Below the pieces are notes generated by a model. That model saw only the letters and a program-made list of their open reading frames with translations. It ran no database searches and was not told the origin of the DNA. From assembly GCA_016218925.1 (NCBI GenBank), contig JACRCR010000160.1:25718-89717 (forward strand): a DNA stretch of 64,000 nucleotides, read 5' to 3'. Below are positions 60,830-64,000 of the stretch, one piece after another. Within the stretch, counting starts at the first letter, position 1. Every line of letters starts with the position of its first letter. The translations under genes and the position numbers were made by a program. This DNA is from Deltaproteobacteria bacterium. Its GTDB lineage: Bacteria > Desulfobacterota > Binatia > UBA1149 > CAITLU01.

Positions 60830-63595
60830 ATGACGCAGACCAAGGGCAAGTGGGCCGACGCGTATCGAGGCAAGTGGACCTGGGACAAGGTGACTTGGGG
60901 CAGCCACTCGGTCGACTGCTACCCGGGCGGTTGTTCGTGGCACGTCTACACCAAGGACGGCAGGATCGTCCGCGAAGAACAGGCGGCAGTGCTTCCGCCG
61001 ATCGAAGCCGGCATCCCCGACATGAACCCGATGGGCTGCCAGAAGGGTGCATCGTGGAGTCACTGCCACTACTCGCCCGACCGCATCACCCAGCCGATGA
61101 AGCGCGTGGGCGAGCGCGGTGAAGGCAAGTTCGAGCCCGTCTCATGGGACGACGCACTGACCGACATCGCCGACTCGATGCTCGATGCGATCGCCGACCA
61201 GGGCGGCGAATCGATCCTGACGCTGCTCACTCCCGAAGTCGGAGCGATCCCGGCACGCATGTTCGCGTACCTGCTCGGCACCGCATCTACCGACGGCAAC
61301 GCCGAGTTCCAGGATTTCAGCCCCGGTTGGCACATCACCTGGGGCCTGTTCAATCCGACCTCGACGATGGACGACTGGTTCCTGGCCGAGCTCACGCTGA
61401 TCTGGCACGCCAATCCCGTCTACACCAACATTCACTGGTACCACTACCTGGCCGAGTCCCGCTACAACGGCGGCGAAGTGGTGACGATCGCGCCCGATTT
61501 CAGTCCTTCGGCGATTCACGCCGACCACCACCAGCCCATTCGCATCGGCACCGACGCGGCGCTGGCACTGGCGATGTGCAAGGTGATCATCGATGCCGGG
61601 CTCTACAAGAAGCAGTTCGTGCAGGAGCAGACCGACCTGCCGTTGCTGATCCGTACCGACAATGGGCGTTTCCTGCGCGGTAGCGACGTGTACGAAGGCG
61701 ACCGCGAAGACCAGTTCTTCTGGTGGGATCGCCTGACCAACCTGCTCACTCCGGCGCCGCGCCACACGCTGGCTACGACCGGCGTCGACCCGGTGCTCGA
61801 CGGAACTTACAAAGTCACGCTGCTCGACGGCACGACCGTCGAAGTAGAGCCGGTGTTCGCGAAGTTGCAGCGGCACCTCGAGGACTACACGCCGGAAAAA
61901 GCCGGCAAGATCTGCCAGATCCATCCCGACAACATTCGCAGCCTGGCGCGCAAGGTCGCCACCCACCGCACCAAGATCTTCATCGGCTGGAACTCTGGCA
62001 AGTACTACCACGGCGATCTGATGGAGCGCGCAATGGCTCTGCTGCTCGGGCTCACCGGCAACTGGGGCAAGAAGGGCACCGGCACGCGTTCGTGGGCCAT
62101 CATGGCGATGGACGGCGGATCGTTCATGCACCGCAAGGCGGGTCCGGGACAGGAAGAGGCGCAGAAGCTGATCGGTCAGATGATCGCGATGCGCCGCATG
62201 GTCACGGCCGAAGATCCGTCGATGACGTCGGAGATGGCCCAGAACCGCGGTGCGGAAATGGCCGGTGAGATGGGCGGCTTCGGCAACACGATCCCGCCCG
62301 CGTTCCTGTGGTACTACCAGTACGGTTACAAGGAGCGCTGGGACGATCCCGAGAATCACGACCCGTCGATGAAGAAGACCTTCGGCGAGTACATGAACGA
62401 AGCTGTCGACAAAGGGTGGTGGAATGCTGCTGCCACCGGCGTCTACAAGACCGTCGAGCCGCGTGTGCTGTTCGAGTCCGGCGGCAACATGCTGCGCCGC
62501 CAGCGCGGCGGGCAGAAAATCCTGCTCGAGGGCCTGTGGCCGAAACTGAAGATGATCGTCTCGGTGGATTACCGCATCACGACCACCGGGCTCTATTCCG
62601 ACTACATCCTGCCGGCCGCGCAGCACTACGAGAAGCTCGGCACCAGCATGCCGTCGGTCCATCATCTGAACTACGTGCTGTGCGATCGCGCCACGCCTCC
62701 GGCCGGCGATTCGCTGGCCGACGTCGAGATCGGCACGCGGCTGGTCGAGAAGATCGAGCAGCGCGCCGCGGCACGTGGCGTGAAAGGCTTCACCGACCGC
62801 AACGGCAACTACCGCAGCTTCGAGGGACTGATGGCGCGTGCCACGTTGGGCGGCGCGATTCGTGACGAGGAGAAGCGCTTCGCGGAGATCGTCAAGGACA
62901 ACGTGGTCTACGGGATTCTTCCCAAAGGCACGACGCTCGAGAAGTTGCGCGAGAAGGGCTCGGTTCGCTTCGAGGGCTGGGGCATGGTCGGACACGGTGT
63001 GTCGCAAGGGTCCACGATCAAGCCCGACGAGGTTCACAACCCGCTGCGCTGGCACACCGAAGACAAGGTCCCGTACGACACGCTGGTGCGCCGCGCGCAG
63101 TTCTACATCGATCACGAGTGGTTCCTGGAGGCCGGCGAAGAACTCGCCACCCACAAGGAGCCGCCTCCGCAGGGCGGGAAGGGCCGTCGCTTCGAGATGA
63201 CCAGCGGCCACAACCGCTGGAGCATCCACTCGATGAACATGACCAACAACGTGATCCTGAACACCCACCGCGGCGAGCCGTTCGTGTTCATCAACGACAA
63301 GGACGCCGCCAGTCTGGGCATCGAGAACGGCGAGAAAATCAAGCTGGTGAACAACGTCGGCGAGTCGATCCTGGCCGCCAAGGTTACGCCGTCGTGCCGC
63401 CCCGGTCAGGTGATTCTCTACAACGGTTTCGAACCGTATATGCACGAGAACTGGTACGGCAACGCGGAACTGGAGCCCGGCCACATCAAGCACCTGGGCC
63501 TGGTCGGCAACTACGGACAACTCAAGTACCGGTTGTTCTCGTGGCAGCCCATCCCCGCCGACCGCGCCGTGCGTGTCGACGTCCAGAAGATCTGA
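60830..63595 (+). CDS. Molybdopterin oxidoreductase, type II DMSO reductase family, catalytic subunit
   Basis: 921 residues from ATG 60830, preceded by GGAGGAG. N-terminal FeS ligands H26-x3-C30-x4-C35 and C70 (G-S-H-S-V-D-C-Y-P-G-G-C) are of the His-first type II group (ethylbenzene dehydrogenase, steroid C25 and alkane C2 hydroxylases, selenate/perchlorate reductases). The W-D-D-A-L and G-W-N-S-G-K-Y-Y-H-G-D pterin regions and the C-terminal T-S-G-H-N-R-W-S-I-H-S block are present. No twin-arginine signal is seen, unlike most of the group, so it may work in the cytoplasm or travel with a partner. The iron-sulfur subunit follows after 27 bp. Confidence 0.87.
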   Translation: MTQTKGKWADAYRGKWTWDKVTWGSHSVDCYPGGCSWHVYTKDGRIVREEQAAVLPPIEAGIPDMNPMGCQKGASWSHCHYSPDRITQPMKRVGERGEGKFEPVSWDDALTDIADSMLDAIADQGGESILTLLTPEVGAIPARMFAYLLGTASTDGNAEFQDFSPGWHITWGLFNPTSTMDDWFLAELTLIWHANPVYTNIHWYHYLAESRYNGGEVVTIAPDFSPSAIHADHHQPIRIGTDAALALAMCKVIIDAGLYKKQFVQEQTDLPLLIRTDNGRFLRGSDVYEGDREDQFFWWDRLTNLLTPAPRHTLATTGVDPVLDGTYKVTLLDGTTVEVEPVFAKLQRHLEDYTPEKAGKICQIHPDNIRSLARKVATHRTKIFIGWNSGKYYHGDLMERAMALLLGLTGNWGKKGTGTRSWAIMAMDGGSFMHRKAGPGQEEAQKLIGQMIAMRRMVTAEDPSMTSEMAQNRGAEMAGEMGGFGNTIPPAFLWYYQYGYKERWDDPENHDPSMKKTFGEYMNEAVDKGWWNAAATGVYKTVEPRVLFESGGNMLRRQRGGQKILLEGLWPKLKMIVSVDYRITTTGLYSDYILPAAQHYEKLGTSMPSVHHLNYVLCDRATPPAGDSLADVEIGTRLVEKIEQRAAARGVKGFTDRNGNYRSFEGLMARATLGGAIRDEEKRFAEIVKDNVVYGILPKGTTLEKLREKGSVRFEGWGMVGHGVSQGSTIKPDEVHNPLRWHTEDKVPYDTLVRRAQFYIDHEWFLEAGEELATHKEPPPQGGKGRRFEMTSGHNRWSIHSMNMTNNVILNTHRGEPFVFINDKDAASLGIENGEKIKLVNNVGESILAAKVTPSCRPGQVILYNGFEPYMHENWYGNAELEPGHIKHLGLVGNYGQLKYRLFSWQPIPADRAVRVDVQKI

Positions 63596-63622
63596 CGCCA
63601 GGAAACAGAGGAAGACGACGTC

Positions 63623-64000
63623 ATGGGAACCATTACCAAATCGAAGCGCCAACTGGCTTGGGTGTTCGACCTCAACAAGTGCATCGGCTGCCAGACCTGC
63701 TCGGTCGCCTGCAAGGTGCTGTGGCCCCAGGAGGACCCCGGCACCGAGCAGCAATGGTGGATGACGGTGAACACCCAGCCGGGCCGCGGCACTCCGCGCG
63801 ACTGGGAGACGATGGGCGGCGGCTACGACGCCGATGGCAAGTTGCAGCTCGGGCACATTGCCACCGACGAAGAGATCGGCGGCGGCTGGAACTTCAACTA
63901 CGACGAAGTGCTGCGCGGCGGCGGCGGGCGCTCCAAGCACCTTCACAAGATCTCGGGGAGCAAGACCTGGGGCATGAACTGGGACGAGGACGAAGGCGGC
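63623..64000 (+). CDS. Iron-sulfur subunit of the molybdoenzyme, 5' part
   Basis: Partial, 126 codons from ATG 63623 to the window end, frame still open. The beginning Q-L-A-W-V-F-D-L-N-K-C-I-G-C-Q-T-C-S-V-A-C-K has four Cys (20, 23, 26, 30) for a [4Fe-4S] cluster, and Q-Q-W-W-M-T-V-N-T-Q-P-G resembles the beta subunits of ethylbenzene dehydrogenase and dimethylsulfide dehydrogenase. It would carry electrons from the molybdenum subunit to a gamma cytochrome b or a quinone pool. Further clusters and the gamma and chaperone genes would lie beyond the window. Confidence 0.9.
   Translation, partial: MGTITKSKRQLAWVFDLNKCIGCQTCSVACKVLWPQEDPGTEQQWWMTVNTQPGRGTPRDWETMGGGYDADGKLQLGHIATDEEIGGGWNFNYDEVLRGGGGRSKHLHKISGSKTWGMNWDEDEGG

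Noticed and set aside
61142-63946. Open frame of 934 codons antisense to the molybdoenzyme
   Set aside because: No recognisable motif, and the sense frame holds the FeS and pterin motifs.

Overview
The window is 64 kb of GC-rich, densely coding bacterial DNA with no rRNA, recognisable tRNA, CRISPR array, transposase or phage gene. I identify about 50 genes, many joined by 4-bp ATGA/GTGA overlaps. The organism looks like a Gram-negative, metabolically versatile, at least partly anaerobic bacterium of the deltaproteobacterial type (Binatota, Desulfobacterota or Myxococcota-like). That placement is an inference from the mixture of many acyl-CoA enzymes, a glycyl radical enzyme, a type II DMSO-reductase-family enzyme, a selenocysteine-containing SelD, Lol-like and DUF1329 envelope proteins, and a cysteine-rich 'CDDGxxC' surface protein. 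No marker gene in the window settles it.

Layout. 1-4.5 kb: the end of a CoA-transferase, a lytic transglycosylase lipoprotein, an HSL-type esterase, peroxiredoxin, methyltransferase and cytochrome c. 4.5-8.1 kb: FGGY kinase plus saccharopine-dehydrogenase-like enzyme (overlapping pair) and a TetR regulator. 8.1-15.6 kb: a catabolic acyl-CoA operon (nitroreductase-like enzyme, SCP2-type thiolase, acyl-CoA synthetase, two acyl-CoA dehydrogenases, enoyl-CoA hydratase) that is divergent from the TetR gene; a good TetR-type palindrome lies between them, and a REP-like tandem repeat sits inside the operon. 15.6-19.8 kb: Ala-rich secreted protein, carbon-nitrogen hydrolase, a histidine kinase/response regulator pair and a nitroreductase. 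19.8-25.3 kb: a compact envelope-export operon (LolA-like protein, two FtsX permeases, ABC ATPase, outer-membrane barrel). 25.3-27.3 kb: acyl-CoA dehydrogenase plus acetoacetate-decarboxylase-like protein. 27.3-33.4 kb: substrate-binding lipoprotein, hybrid sensor kinase and PAS/GAF kinase, probably one signalling unit. 33.8-35.6 kb: a DUF1329 protein with a long Pro/Ala/Lys-rich arm.

35.7-43.9 kb is the most unusual region. It holds a glycyl radical enzyme, its radical-SAM activase, a PPOX-like protein and a radical-SAM sulfatase maturase in one overlapping operon, meeting a Tat-exported sulfatase tail to tail. 44.3-52.9 kb holds a 1491-residue cysteine-rich protein with nine exact 153-bp units, a methyltransferase/TetR/DedA-like operon with an operator-like palindrome on its start codon, and two small secreted proteins, one bracketed by FNPQPEPPG motifs. 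53.0-54.7 kb: UbiB-like kinase.

54.7-58.5 kb is a selenium/sulfur locus: a LysR regulator divergent from a TSUP transporter, then selD read through an in-frame UGA with a SECIS-like hairpin, then a methanethiol S-methyltransferase (MddA-like) gene. A UvrD-type helicase follows. The window ends in a molybdopterin oxidoreductase of the ethylbenzene dehydrogenase/alkane hydroxylase type with the start of its iron-sulfur subunit.

All assignments are from reading translated sequence and motifs by eye; no database search was run.
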